A stretch of 64,000 nucleotides of DNA from Trichoderma breve (GCF_028502605.1 NC_079233.1:1178001-1242000), one strand, 5' to 3'. Positions 24,246-36,459 are shown, counted from the stretch's first letter. Notes: generated from the letters alone by a model not told the origin. Numbers and translations are program-made.

Positions 24246-26198
24246 ATGCCGGCTCCAGCGCCCGTGTCGAGATGCGCCCTGCGCACCACCCGCGCGATTC
24301 CAAGATGTCGGCCAGCAAGGTTCCTCGGACCTGTGGCGGCTGCTCGAAGAGCTTCCATCACGATGCGGCCGTCAATATCTGGCATGTCAATTGCGGCCGT
24401 CAGATCCTTCAGCACCGCTATGCGACTGCGGATGGCGGCCGAAGACGAATCCTTCGACCCCTCGACCATTGAGCGAGAGTCGGACCAGGTCGATGTCTGC
24501 ATCATCGGCGCCGGTCCCGCGGGGCTGAGTGCCGCCATTCGGCTGAAGCAGCTGGCAAACGAGGCGGGCAACGAGGACTTCCGGGTGCTGGTGCTGGAAA
24601 AGGCCGGCGAGGTGGGCGCCCACATCCTCTCCGGCGCCGTCATCCAGCCCTCTGCCATCAACGAGCTGATCCCCGACTGGCTCGACGAGGCCAACCCTTC
24701 GCGGTTTGAACATGCGACTCCGGCCGGCAAGGACAAGATGCGCTTCCTCACCAAGACGGCTGCGATCCCGATCCCGGCGCCTCCACAGATGAACAACCAC
24801 GGCAACTACATTGTCAGCTTGAACCAGTTTGTCAAGTGGCTCGGCGAGCGTGCGGAGGAGGTTGGCGTCGAGCTGTACCCCGGCTTCGCCGCCTCCGAGG
24901 TTCTCTACAACACCGATGGATCGGTCAAGGGCGTTGCCACAAACGACCTGGGAATTGGACGGGATGGCAAGCCCAAGGATTCGTTTGAGCGGGGCATGGA
25001 GTTTCACGCAAGAGTCACAATGTTCGGCGAGGGTTGCCACGGCAGCTTGACTAAGAAGGTGGTTGGCAAATTCGACCTGCGACGGGATAGCCAGCACCAG
25101 ACCTACGGCTTGGGCGTCAAGGAAGTGTGGGAGATTGATCCTGCCAAGTTCGAAAAGGGCCTCATTGTCCACTCCATGGGCTATCCTTTACCAAAGGACG
25201 TCTATGGTGGCTCTTTCATGTACCATTTTGGCGAGAATCTGGTAAGCTTGGGCCTGGTTGTATCTCTGGACTACGAGAACCCCTGGCTCTCCCCATACCA
25301 GGAGTTCCAGAAGTTGAAGCTGCACCCGCTCTTCAAGAACGTGCTCGAGGGCGGCAAATGCATCTCTTACGGCGCCCGCGGCCTCGTCGAAGGTGGCTTC
25401 CAGAGCATACCCAAGGTTGCCTTCCCCGGCGGCGCCCTGATTGGTGATTCCGCCGGCTTCGTCAACGTGCCCAAGGTCAAGGGCACGCACAACGCCATGA
25501 AGTCGGGCATGCTCGCCGCAGAGGCCGCGTGGAACGCCCTCAACGACTCCAGCGAGGGCACCGTCTTCCTCTACGACTACGAGGACGCGCTGCGCAAGTC
25601 GTCCATCTGGAAGGAGCTCAAGGAGGTGCGCAACATGCGGCCCTCGTGGCACAACCCGCTCGGCGTCTACGGCGGCGTCGCCTACTCCGGTCTGGAGGCG
25701 TACGTTCTCAAGGGCCGCGTCCCGTGGACGTTTAAGCACGGCAAGCCCGACTATGCGTCGACCAAGCCGGCCGACAAGTTCCCCAAGATTGAGTACGAGA
25801 AGCCCGACGGCAAGATTACCTTTGATATCTTGACCAGCGTGTCTCGCACGGGCACCAACCACGAGGAGGACCAGCCCGTGCACCTGCAAGTCAAGGACTG
25901 GGATGCCCACACTGACACGACGTATCCGACGTTTAAGGGCCTGGAGAACCGCTTCTGCCCGGCCGGAGTGTACGAGTACGTGGAGGACGAGTCAAAACCG
26001 CACGGCGTGCGATTCCAGATAAACGCACAAAAGTGAGTTTACATGCACCCCTTTTCTTTCTTCTTTCCTGTGCTTTAGTGACTAACAGTGAAAAACAGCT
26101 GCATTCACTGCAAGACGTGCGATATCAAAGCTCCCCACCAGGACATCAACTGGCAAGTTCCACAGGGAGGAGAAGGACCCAAGTATTACATGACATGA
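24246..26198 (+). CDS. CIR2: Electron transfer flavoprotein-ubiquinone oxidoreductase
   Basis: Exons 24246-26032 and 26099-26198 give 628 residues. An Arg-rich acid-free N-terminus of about 60 residues ([11 protein letters not shown]) is a mitochondrial presequence. The FAD-binding GAGPAG lies at 88-93, and the family run [12 protein letters not shown] follows around residue 260. The 4Fe-4S ligands are Cys571 ([10 protein letters not shown]), 597, 600 and 603 (NCIHCKTCD), spaced C-x25-C-x2-C-x2-C. The last three lie at and just after the splice junction, so the 66-nt intron must be removed to make an active enzyme. The protein passes electrons from ETF, charged by acyl-CoA and amino-acid dehydrogenases, to ubiquinone at the inner membrane. 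All key residues are present. Confidence 0.96.
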
Positions 26199-29100
26199 GA
26201 GGCAAATCCATTGGGAAGGAGGCGTGATTCACACAACACAGAAACAATCTGGATGATATGATGTATTGATATGTACAATGTATGCATGTCCTGGGAATGG
26301 AAAACGCCCAGCCAAAAAAAGTATTCTCTATTTTCTGTTTTTTTTTATAGGTGCTGGCGGGGAGAGGAGTATCAAACAGGGCGGTCAGGCTGACATTTTC
26401 CTTTTTTCTTCTTTGTTCTTCGTATATCATAGTATATGAGCCGAGAAATACAGTATATAGGTGCAGTGGTTACGTGTCTTTAAGCAATCAAATATCAAAA
26501 TATCAAAGAAAGCAATAAATCGTCTCACCGAAAGTTTGTAGTACACAAATGCAAAAGCTAGAGTCCACTTCATCACCGCCTTGTTTTTTTGCTTCTTGCA
26601 TTGGCTCGCGCAGATAGACCAGCCCCAAGTTAAGTAGTGCTGATATGAGAGTGGATGCGGCCGCTTCTTGATTTTGCATGTGTCAAAAAAGTGTATCGGT
26701 CTGCTCCGCAATGGCTAGCGCTCACTGGGCTTTGTGTGTGGGTTCGATTTTTTTCTACAAGTCTGGGGAACGTTTTGGGGGTCCCTTGTCTTTCAGCAGG
26801 TTTGGGGTTTGATATCCATGGATAGTCAGTTATACGTGATGCAGCATTTTGCTGGTATCGTCTACTGTCTGTTGAGTCAGGCTCTTGCAGGAAGGGTGAA
26901 GCTACAAAGTACAAAGAAGAAAGAAACAAAAGGAAAAGAAAAGAGGCAGCAAGCCACTTTGTTTGCTTGCCTATGCACTGTTGTCCGAAAGGGATTGTGT
27001 GTGCATTCTTTTGTTGCATTTCAGAGCTGCACAGAGGCCAGAATGCCAAAGGTACCGCTGGCAGTGAAACATGAATTCCTCTTGTTCGTTCCGGTCTGCT
27101 GCACAAGTGTCCCAAAAGAGGCCCCGACTCGGCAAACGGAGCAGGATACATGCAATGTACAGAGGTAGCAGCAGTGCTACTTTCGACTACAAGCGAGTAC
27201 GATTCTGGACATCGGAGAGCGAAAAAAGAGAGGCAGGGAAGAAAAGATTTTTTTTTCTCCCTTCCCTAGCTCTTTTAGCACTCTTCGCCTCAAACTTCTC
27301 TGTGCGTGAATTATTGACGTCGTGACGACGACGAGAGAAATTGCTTGGACACGCTCAATGCTACACCAACACGGGCCTGGGCAGGCGAGAAAGCAAATTT
27401 TTTCTGGACCCAAAGGCGGCCAAAGTATCCAGTTCTGGCAGCGATGCGGCGCTAGGGATCAAAGTGTAACGTGCTGAGCAGCTGGGGGTCACTGGGTTGG
27501 AAAATTGTTAACGGGGTACTTGGGCCGCGCAGGCCATGTAGCAGTGACAATGATCCAAAACTTCCGCGATTGCGCCGGTGCAACAGGCTACGAGGGGACG
27601 GCGCAACGCTGTCGGAACACGGCCATGGGCTGCAACTCGCACTCGCTTATCCACATTGAATGGAAAAAAAAGTGAGAAGAGACAATGGGAAAATGAGCAA
27701 AAAATGTCAACAGGGCTCCTCATGGGTCTTGTACTCGTGCATGCGTCGAGAAGCCCGTTGTCGCGTCCAGTCCATTGGGCAGACACAGGTTACGGTGACA
27801 GAGAGGCGCGTCAAGCGGGCAGCCGAGCTGGTACTCAGTACTTGGCGCCGGAGCCACTCACAAGGCCGCAAACAGCAAGATTGCTGGGTGGATGCGGCTC
27901 AAGGCCCATGGTTGGCTCACAGGCAATGACTCACTAACGCCAGGATGCCGCCTTGTGCCATTTTTGCCTCCTCCCAAGCGGACTTTGCCCACCAGAACCA
28001 TAGAAAATTCTGCTGTGTGCGGCCGTACGACGCGACTCGTAATCGCTTCCAGGTTCCATCCCAGACACAGACACAAGAGCACAAATGCCCTCGTCTGGCT
28101 GCCGCCGGACATGAGACGATGCTGAGACGCAGGCTGTTTGTAGCTGTGAGCACATGTCGCTTATCTTGGCCGGCCACGCAACAGGGGCAAAGGTGCGTGT
28201 TTCAAAGCTCGTGTTGTTCCAAGGCAGTAACTTGTTGTGGTGTGGCCGCTGAAAGGACGTGGTTCAGTGGGTGAGGGGGGCGGCGAAGACGCAATTTCAG
28301 GGAGTGGTTGGTGGGTAAAGCTCAGAAAAGGGGGGGCGAATGGGCGCGACGCGACCAACCCGGGTCCACTGCCAGCCCCGTCGACTTGCCTGGGGCTGAT
28401 TGACCGTCGCTCGCCCCAGCAACAGAACTGGCTGGAAACTCGGACACGGAAAACAGAGTCAAGCGAATTTCCCCGGCACCCCATCGGGACCAGTCCAGTC
28501 CAGTATTCGCCATCCGAGACGATGTGCGCTGTCGTTTTTGTCGTGGTGGAAGAGGGAGGCAGTGAGCGGTGCTAGAGAGACCAGAGGAGATTGACGGGTC
28601 CGAGACGGTTCGCTTTTTTATCGTACGCTCTTTGTCGCTTCCGCGGACGGCAGCGAGCATGGCATCGCAGCTGCACGCATGGTTGAGTGGCAAAGGGGCC
28701 TGCGCTGCCCGTCGACTGCATGCAACACACACAGTACAGTAAGTAGGGACGACGACAAAAGACCAGCAACAAAAGCTGCACGTCGAGATGCAGGCCGAAG
28801 GAAGAAGAAAGAGGAAGAAAGAGTGCAAGTGAAATGAAGCAGTGGTCGGGTTGGAAGAAGTGCGTTTGCTGGGCCTCAAAAGCCCTGGCAGCAGACACCG
28901 TGACCGCCAGCTGCCCCCCCTGCCCGCTTTGTCTCGCCCTCGTCACCCCCCGTTATCCTGGTGCCACAGCGCTGGTACCGCGAGGTTCTGCATGATACCG
29001 CGATACTTCAGGGGGCCTTGTGAGCCGTGGTGGGCAAAGGAGATAAAAGCACGGCGGCGCGGGCCTGTGATTGGCCGCACTGGGGCCTAGTGCACACGCT

Positions 29101-30275
29101 AAGCTGAGCTCGGGTCTGCCAGAGGCGACGCCACAGGTGGTGTTGTTGCCTGGGAGCCCTGCCTGGGCCTTCCGGAGCGAGAATTATAAGTACCCAGCCC
29201 TTCCCCATCCGCTGTTTCCTCGTTCTTGCGAGGAAGTCCCGACCGGCGGCCCTGCGTACCTCCCACATACGTTCGGCCCTCTCATTAATATTTTCCCCCC
29301 TCCAACGACGTCACGCCCCACATATCCTCAAAGGCTTCGCTTGCCACCTTTTTTTTTCCTACTATCCACGCTCTCTTCTTCATCGGACGTCAACGTTCCT
29401 TGAACAGCCTCTCCCTTAATTCTAAAAAAGCGTCAGGAAAATCAACGAGCAGAATAAGCGAGTCTGCTCCGTTTAGGTCGCACGGTGTCGACGTCCTGCG
29501 ACCAGGCAATAACAGAGAACTGGAACACGTTCCTTAACGCCGTCGCTCCCTAATCCCACGGGTGCAATCGATCTTGTTGATCGCCGACGAAGACTTCAAA
29601 GCGATACAAAGTACTGCCCGTCGTCGTCGCCCTTCGAGTCGTTGCCTCGTTCTGTAGAACGCAATTAAAAAAAGAAATAACCTCCAAAAAATTGCTTGAA
29701 AGTGAAGACGAGACGATCCGAGTCTCGGTTGTTGGACCAACGCTTTTTTCCAAGGCCCGACCTTCGTTCTCACCTATTCTACCCAACCTTGTTGTTTGCA
29801 CCCGGCATTCGCAAGGACTCCAAAAAAAAAAAATCTGCTTGAGCAGCATTCTGTAGGGGAGACATTCACTTGTTCATCTCCCGCATTTAGGTAGGTGGCC
29901 ACAACTCTGTGTTGTGTGTTTTTTTTCTCCCTCCATTCCCTCATTCACTGCACCGCCCTGCTGTGGCAAACACAACACGTGTCTGCCAGCTGGCGCTGCT
30001 GCAGCCACAGCAACAAAACCGCGACTTCGCCTCCCTTCATCCAACTTCATCTTTCTTTCATCTCGCTTTCAGCCTGTGCAGCGCATAGCTCTGCTTTTCG
30101 TGCCTGTCAGCAGCTGCATCATCACTTGCTTCTTCTCTCTTTTTTCATCTGTTGGGTTGCCTCGATGCACCAATAGTCTTCAGGATATGCAAGTGGCTAA
30201 CATCATCTCCTGCATAGACCTGCTCAGTTTAGGGTTGCAGCTTCGCCGCAAACTTTCTGATCTCTAGTCGCGATC
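26199..30275. other. 4 kb gene-poor region upstream of TBP
   Basis: This is the largest stretch without a recognised gene. Short frames on both strands have no domains or plausible exon structure. The 3' part (29200-30275) is CT-rich and looks like the promoter and leader of TBP, with a candidate leader intron. The rest may hold long-range control elements or a non-coding RNA, but nothing in the sequence demands it. Confidence 0.4.
29891..30227 (+). other. Putative intron in TBP 5' UTR
   Basis: A GTAGGT donor at 29891 and a branch-like GCTAAC at 30195-30200 followed by CTGCTCAG ending at 30227 define a possible 337-nt intron ending 48 nt before the TBP ATG. It is supported by signals only. 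Alternative acceptors exist. Confidence 0.35.
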
Positions 30276-31225
30276 ATGGAGGGCATTCAAACGCATCCAG
30301 CCAATGCCGCGCAGGCAAAGGCTTTTACCGCTCCTGGCTCGCTGTCGTTCCCCGGTGCCTCTAACGAGTTAACACCACCGTCCACCAACCCCGATGGCAG
30401 TCAGCGAATGGCTCCCAACGGTCAGCAGGCTGCAAATGGGAACGGGGTGACTCCTGCAACTCCCGCTGCCACGCCTGCAGCCTCTCAGGGTCCCAGTGGT
30501 ATCACACCCACTCTGCAGTATGTATACACTTGAGTGACTTTGGTTCTGCTCCTTGAGACTTATCTCGCAATCAAAGGAACATCGTGGCAACCGTGAATCT
30601 CGACTGCCGATTGGACTTGAAGACGATTGCCCTGCACGCACGAAACGCCGAGTACAACCCAAAGGTGAATACATGGCGGCCCACTGAGATTCTCGTGGAG
30701 GCATAAGGGTGCTAACAGCATACAGCGTTTCGCTGCCGTCATCATGCGTATCCGCGAGCCCAAGACAACAGCCCTCATCTTCGCTTCCGGCAAGATGGTC
30801 GTGACTGGTGCCAAGTCCGAGGACGATTCTAAGCTGGCCTCTCGAAAATATGCGCGTATCATCCAAAAGCTCGGCTTCAACGCCAAGTTCACGGATTTCA
30901 AGATCCAGAACATTGTCGGCTCTTGCGATATCAAGTTCCCTATTCGTCTCGAAGGTCTTGCCTCTCGCCATCACAACTTCAGCTCTTACGAGCCTGAACT
31001 GTTCCCTGGTCTGATTTACCGTATGATCAAGCCCAAGATTGTGCTGCTCATTTTCGTCTCCGGCAAGATTGTCTTGACGGGTGCCAAAGTGAGAGAGGAG
31101 ATTTACCAAGCTTTTGAAATGATCTACCCTGTGCTTCAAGGTTTGTCTACCCTTTACAAATACATTATGCTTTTTTTAGACCGTGCAGTACTAACGCGCA
31201 CGCTACAGATTTCCGGAAAGTCTAA
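30276..31225 (+). CDS. SPT15: TATA-box-binding protein
   Basis: Four exons, 30276-30517, 30577-30664, 30726-31140 and 31209-31225, encode 253 residues. Introns are 59, 61 and 68 nt; the last exon carries only the end of the protein (DFRKV). Residues 1-80 are a variable Ala/Pro/Gln-rich N-terminus. From [20 protein letters not shown] onward lies the two-repeat saddle: repeat one with [18 protein letters not shown] and [16 protein letters not shown], repeat two with [31 protein letters not shown] and [16 protein letters not shown]. These are nearly invariant across eukaryotes. It nucleates pre-initiation complexes for RNA polymerases I, II and III. The start is the only ATG in frame with a good context. 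Confidence 0.97.
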
Positions 31226-32228
31226 ATGCACTTTATGGGCATGGTCAGAGATGTTTCATCTCGTGTACCAGTATCGAATTACTACTCCTTTTAAAAACCG
31301 ACGTATATGACTAGACCATTACGGTCATGATACCACGACTACTTCATAGGACGTCGTTCGCCCCAAGACCTCGGTAGGCCACAACCGGGTGTCTTGTCGG
31401 GCTCCGCCTGTACCATTTGATTTCTGCTTGCATTGCATTGGCGTTGGCAAAGGGGGGAAGGCCAGGAAGAGGTTCTATTGCGTTTTTTTTCTTACGATGG
31501 ATCTGGTTCACGGCAAAAAGAACAAAGACTACCCATCCCGCGACACAACATAGATTGCTCGTGGCCGCCTTCAGACTGCTATGCCAGTCTTTCGCGGCCT
31601 TTTTAATGCTTTCGAGGGGGAAAGGTCAAGTTGAAAGTGGATCGAAGGAATGTTGCTGGTGAAGTGGGAGAGCAGCCAAGATGGAGTGGCTGATTGGTGC
31701 TGCGAGGAAGTTGCAGCTCCGTGACATGTGGTTGTGGAGCTGAACAAATTATGAGGACATCTTACGCCCTTTGGGGGACAAGATATGATTAGTTTACGCC
31801 CTTTTGGTCCTTGTAACAGGGCGTAGCTGTTACAAAAGTCTAGCCATGACTGGTCTTTTGCAGTTAGCATTATCACAAGAATGCTTGATTCTGTCCTCAA
31901 ACCGTCGTATATCGCCTGATCTCACCTGTGTTTGTGTGTCGATGTGATTCTACGTAATTCTCTCCTCACGGCATGCCAAGTTTTGTGGGGGGTCTTTGTG
32001 TGTGTGCGGGCTCGGTAAGCCGATAGTTGCCCGAACATCGGATGCCCCTCCCGAGAATTGACACCCCTCCTTGGAGTTGGACCTGTAGATCCTCTGAGTA
32101 ATGGCAGAGAACCGATAGCATGCGGCAGTCGTAAATAAAGAATAAATATCCGAGAAGTCCAAATCTCCGTGCGCATAATAGTATTCGTTTTGGCCAAGAC
32201 GATTTTGAAATAACCGGCGAGTTTCAAA
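31226..32228. other. Intergenic: TBP 3' end and oxidase promoter
   Basis: The region holds the TBP 3' UTR and the upstream region of the oxidase at 32229. No gene or notable structure was found. Confidence 0.5.
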
Positions 32229-33617
32229 ATGAGTCACTCTCCTCAATCCATCCTCATCATCGGCTCGGGAGTATTTGGCCTCTCTACCGCCTGGGCGCTC
32301 ACCAAAAGGTCGACTTTTGATAATACGGCCATCACCGTCGTGGACGATGTGCGTGGAGCATCCTTCCCACCGGGAGACTCTGCCAGCGTAGATTCATCAA
32401 GAATCATTCGAGCTGACTATGCCGACCCGGACTATGCCGAGTTGGCAGCTTTTGCACAGGAGGAGTGGCGCAAGCAAGGCGATGATGAGCTTGGTGGTCA
32501 GGGACGATATACCGAATCTGGCCTGCTTCTTGCGGCAAATGAGTCGACGGAGCCCAAGATGTCAGGTATGGGCTATACCAAGTCCAGTTGTGAAAACGCA
32601 ACACGCATCGCCAATGAGAGCGGGCAGGCCCATAAAATTCGACGCCTGGAAACGCCCGCAGATTTGCAGCGCAGCTTAGGTGTTGACGGCCATCCCGGCG
32701 ATTGGGGGTATGTCAATGAGCTTTCCGGATGGGCAAATGCCGGCGAGGGCATGAGATGGATGTACAGCCGTGTCAAGGCCACAGGCAGAGTCAACTTTGT
32801 GGATGGACGAGCGCAGGAACTCATTACCGAGGGCAAGAGAGTTGTTGGCGCACGATTGAGCGATTCCAAAGTTCTGAAGGCGGAAGTTGTATTTGTTGCC
32901 GCAGGCGCATGGACGGGCAGCTTGATTGATCTGAGAGGACGAGTAGAGGCCACAGCCCAGCCTTTGGGCTACATCGACATCTTAGAGGAAGAGCTTGAGG
33001 TACTGGCGAAGCAGCCCGTGGCGCTGAACCTCAGCACCGGCTTGTTTATCATTCCGCCACAGTCGCGCGTCTTGAAGATTGCGCGACACTGTTTTGGATA
33101 CCTCAACCCAGTGCTTGTTGAGACAGCCCTGCCTGCCTCGCCCTCCGAGGAACGCAAGCCAATTGTGGTGTCGAGACCACTGACACAACGGGATGGGAGC
33201 AGGAATGCTACCTCACTGCCGCCAGACGCAGACCAGGCGCTGCGCCAAGCCTTGAGGGACATGTCACCCGTTAAAGGGCTGGACAGCCGGCCATGGAAGC
33301 AAACGAGATTGTGCTGGTATTCCGACACGAGCGACGGCAACTTCCTGGCGGACTGGCATCCGGGCTGGGAAGGGCTATTTGTTGCGACAGGCGACAGCGG
33401 GCACGCGTATAAGTTCTTGCCAGTCCTTGGAGACAAGCTGGTGGACTGTATGGCAGGGAATGGAGGCAAGCTTGGAGAGAAGTGGAAGTGGAAGAAGGAG
33501 GCAGCAGCAGACGCAGGCCGAGAAATTGGTGGGAAGTTCAAGGGGCTGGTGACGATGGACGGGAGCAGGGGAGGGAGTCCAGGGTTGATATTGCAAGAGG
33601 AACTATCGGGGAGATGA
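32229..33617 (+). CDS. FAD-dependent amine/amino-acid oxidase (MSOX / fructosyl-amino-acid oxidase family)
   Basis: A single exon of 462 residues. The N-terminal Rossmann motif is ILIIGSGVFGLSTAWALTK with GSGVFG at residues 12-17, followed by an acidic residue-bearing strand (VVDDV). The C-terminal TRLCWYSDTSDGNFLADWHP places Cys362 where monomeric sarcosine oxidase and fructosyl-amino-acid oxidases attach FAD covalently, and GDSGHAYKFLPVLG closes the FAD site. The family oxidises secondary amines such as sarcosine, pipecolate, saccharopine or fructosyl amino acids, releasing H2O2. No peroxisomal SKL-type tail is present (it ends LSGR). The exact substrate cannot be told from sequence; saccharopine or fructosyl-lysine-type substrates are the main candidates. 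Confidence 0.85.
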   Translation: MSHSPQSILIIGSGVFGLSTAWALTKRSTFDNTAITVVDDVRGASFPPGDSASVDSSRIIRADYADPDYAELAAFAQEEWRKQGDDELGGQGRYTESGLLLAANESTEPKMSGMGYTKSSCENATRIANESGQAHKIRRLETPADLQRSLGVDGHPGDWGYVNELSGWANAGEGMRWMYSRVKATGRVNFVDGRAQELITEGKRVVGARLSDSKVLKAEVVFVAAGAWTGSLIDLRGRVEATAQPLGYIDILEEELEVLAKQPVALNLSTGLFIIPPQSRVLKIARHCFGYLNPVLVETALPASPSEERKPIVVSRPLTQRDGSRNATSLPPDADQALRQALRDMSPVKGLDSRPWKQTRLCWYSDTSDGNFLADWHPGWEGLFVATGDSGHAYKFLPVLGDKLVDCMAGNGGKLGEKWKWKKEAAADAGREIGGKFKGLVTMDGSRGGSPGLILQEELSGR

Positions 33618-34050
33618 GGCAAGACATGCCGTCATCTCGTCCGGCATGTCCGGGCTGGTAGCATTTCGGTATTGATGACCAGGGTCGAATGAGTCTTCTG
33701 TGAGTAAAGATTGGCAAGTACTTTGGTGTAGGCAGTAATATGAAAAATGTTGAAGTTGGAAAAAAAATAATTTGTGCTCTTTTAATTTTTGTGAATGGTT
33801 GTGGTTTACGGGCTTTGCTCTTTCCTATCAGCCAAGGCAACAATATGCCACTATCGGGACTGATGCTGTTAATGATGAGAATGTAACTGATAAATGCATA
33901 TGCTTCGGTGCTTGGGTCGATGGCGCTATGACTTTTGTGTTGCTACTGCTAAGCTCAAGCTCAGCGCAACCACAGACATCCATGATTCCCATATGATGAT
34001 GGCCTAGCAACTTTCCAGTTTCCTCCGACCTCTCACAACCTCTACGCGCG
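33618..34050. other. Short intergenic region
   Basis: This holds the 3' UTR of the oxidase and the promoter of the SR140-like gene. No feature was recognised. Confidence 0.5.
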
Positions 34051-36459
34051 ATGTCATCCTCCAAAGACCCCGCCGATCCACTTCGGTTGGAATCCAAATT
34101 CCAAAAACCCGCCAAGCAATCCGTGTTCGAGAAGCAAAAGGCCGAGGCTGAAGCCAAGCGTAAGCGCGAGGCTGCAGAAACCGCTGCCGTATACGAAGAC
34201 TTTATCAAGAGCTTTGACCACGACGAGGATGACCATGCAGAGCACAGCGCGTCGGCGCAGCGGAATCAGCGGCCTGGGTTTGGCAACTTTGGTGGACCGC
34301 CGCCGCCCTCGGGGCCCAGCGGCGCATCGCGGCGACACTTTGGCACGTCGTCGGGGATGAAGAGCGGGCCAGGAAGCTTGGGGATGCCGCCTATGCCGTT
34401 TGGGAAGAAGCGCTCCTTTAATGACTTTTCTAAAGAATCAGAGGGCAGAGCAACGTTGAAATTCGAGGACAAGAGCGACGATGAAGAGATGGTCGACCGC
34501 GCCGAGGAGAAGGCTATAGCGAGGCCGACTCTACGGCTGTCCAATCTCCCCCCAGGAATCTCCCCCGCCACGATCAAGTCGTTATTACCTGCGAACCTGA
34601 CGGTCGAGAATGTCAAAATTCAACCTCCAGCCGGGCCCGGAGGATCAGAGAGGAAATGCACGGTTGCCATCGTGACCTTGTCTAAAGAGACTCCTGCAAC
34701 AGATATGGATGCTGCGGTAAGCTCCTTGCAGAACCGATATATGGGCTACGGCTATTATCTATCTCTCCATCGCCATCTTTCTTCTGCCGTTAGCAACTCT
34801 ACGCTATCAGGACTGGGCTCTTCTGGCTCCGCATCTCAACCTTTTGGGGCAAAATCAGTAGACCAAGAGTCTGGAGCTGGGCACAACGATCATTCACGCC
34901 ATGGATTTCACCGGGGATTTGCCCCACCGTCTTCATACTCTGGTGGACAAGGGGGTGTAAACCGGACTGGCCTGTTATATGTGCCTGTCAAGCCACCTCA
35001 GGATATTCGAATGATAAGACTCATCAACAAGGTGATTGAAGGTGTCCTTGAACACGGTCCCGACTTTGAGGCTCTGCTCATGTCCCGTGCATCAGTTCGG
35101 AGAGAGGAAAGATGGGCTTGGCTATGGGATGCAAGGAGCCAGGGCGGCGTCTGGTATCGATGGACGCTTTGGGGAGTCATTTCTGGTTCACATTTACAGC
35201 AGAAAAAAGGCAAATATGTCCCGCTCTTTGACGGAGGCCATGCATGGAAAACACCAGAAACGGGTCTTCGCTTCGAGTATACCACCAGGCTAGATGAGTT
35301 CGTTTCAGACGTGGAGTATGACTCTTCAGAGGATGAAGACTTTGACGGAGACGCAAACCGTGACGGCGGCCCGACTGGCGAAGAGGAAAAGACGTTTCTC
35401 AATCCACTGGAAAAGGCCAAGCTAGTTCATCTTTTATCCCGCCTACCGACCACGATTGCAAAGGTTCGCAAGGGAGATATTGCGCGAGTAACGGCCTTTG
35501 CCATTACCCATGTTAGCCGCGGTGCTGACGAAGTTGTCGACTTGGTCGTCTCCAATATAGAACGGCCTCTATCATTGGCGGTCACCGACCAAGATACGAA
35601 AAAGGAAGGCAAAGGAGAGCAGCAAACAGCAGGCACCGAAGAAGGCACTGTTGCTGCAAGTGAAAACACAGACGCAAGCGCGGCTACCTTGGTTGGCTTG
35701 TATGTGGTTAGCGATATTCTGTCATCATCCTCTACCAGCAGTGTACGTCATGCATGGCGCTATCGACAACTTCTTGAGACAGCCATGCGCTCCAGGAAGG
35801 TGTTTGAACGCCTAGGCATGATGGCTGAAAAATTGGGTTGGGGTCGACTACGTGCGGAAAAATGGAAGCGAAGCGTCACCCTTGTGTTAAATCTATGGGA
35901 AGGATGGTGCGTCTTTCCGGTAGAAAGCCATGCACTATTTGTGAGCGCATTTGAAAATCCTCCAACGCTCAAGGCGCAAGGAAAGGTTGATGACTCCATC
36001 AAGAAGGGGAAGTGGAAGGTCGTCGAAGCCAACCAGACCGCCCCCACAACGTCTGAGTCTGTTATTGCTAGTGATGCCGACGTAACGGCGCAGCAGCAGC
36101 AGGAGGAGAAGAAAGAGGAAGAAGAGGAGGAGGAGGCAGTAGGCGAGCCTATCGAAGAAGATGACGTTGACGGAGAACCTCTTGCGGACGAAGACCTAGA
36201 TGGAGAACCGATTGAGGATGACGATGACGACGTAATCGGAGAACCTATGGATGAAGACGACGATGAAGACGTGGCTGATGTTGGTAAAAGTAACGAGGCT
36301 GAACAACAAGGCGCTGATGATGCAAACGCTGCGGAGACATCGAATGATGTGGAGGCAGACCCTCAAGCGGAGCCGCACTCTGCAGGTCGAGGCCAGCCTA
36401 GAAGACGAATGCGAGCGGCCGATATGTTTGCTGACTCGGACAATTCGGACGGCAACTAG
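34051..36459 (+). CDS. U2 snRNP-associated SR140/U2SURP-like protein
   Basis: A single exon of 802 residues. The N-terminus (FQKPAKQSVFEKQKAEAEAK) starts a charged helix. A degenerate RRM spans about 158-245 (PTLRLSNLPPGISPATIKSL). A SURP module is at about 319-375 (IRLINKVIEGVLEHGPDFEA, then WLWDARSQ and WYRWTLW), followed by a CID-like helical domain at about 450-650. The C-terminus is very acidic with four spaced GEP(I/L/M) repeats and ends RMRAADMFADSD. The RRM-SURP-CID order is that of SR140/U2SURP, a U2 snRNP-associated splicing factor that can bind the polymerase II tail. The RRM is poorly conserved here. It lies downstream of the oxidase gene on the same strand, with no link in function. 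Confidence 0.85.
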   Translation: MSSSKDPADPLRLESKFQKPAKQSVFEKQKAEAEAKRKREAAETAAVYEDFIKSFDHDEDDHAEHSASAQRNQRPGFGNFGGPPPPSGPSGASRRHFGTSSGMKSGPGSLGMPPMPFGKKRSFNDFSKESEGRATLKFEDKSDDEEMVDRAEEKAIARPTLRLSNLPPGISPATIKSLLPANLTVENVKIQPPAGPGGSERKCTVAIVTLSKETPATDMDAAVSSLQNRYMGYGYYLSLHRHLSSAVSNSTLSGLGSSGSASQPFGAKSVDQESGAGHNDHSRHGFHRGFAPPSSYSGGQGGVNRTGLLYVPVKPPQDIRMIRLINKVIEGVLEHGPDFEALLMSRASVRREERWAWLWDARSQGGVWYRWTLWGVISGSHLQQKKGKYVPLFDGGHAWKTPETGLRFEYTTRLDEFVSDVEYDSSEDEDFDGDANRDGGPTGEEEKTFLNPLEKAKLVHLLSRLPTTIAKVRKGDIARVTAFAITHVSRGADEVVDLVVSNIERPLSLAVTDQDTKKEGKGEQQTAGTEEGTVAASENTDASAATLVGLYVVSDILSSSSTSSVRHAWRYRQLLETAMRSRKVFERLGMMAEKLGWGRLRAEKWKRSVTLVLNLWEGWCVFPVESHALFVSAFENPPTLKAQGKVDDSIKKGKWKVVEANQTAPTTSESVIASDADVTAQQQQEEKKEEEEEEEAVGEPIEEDDVDGEPLADEDLDGEPIEDDDDDVIGEPMDEDDDEDVADVGKSNEAEQQGADDANAAETSNDVEADPQAEPHSAGRGQPRRRMRAADMFADSDNSDGN

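Noticed and set aside
28322..28879. 185-codon minus-strand frame in the gap before TBP
   Set aside because: It has Ser/Cys/Pro-rich low complexity, no splice structure and no domain.
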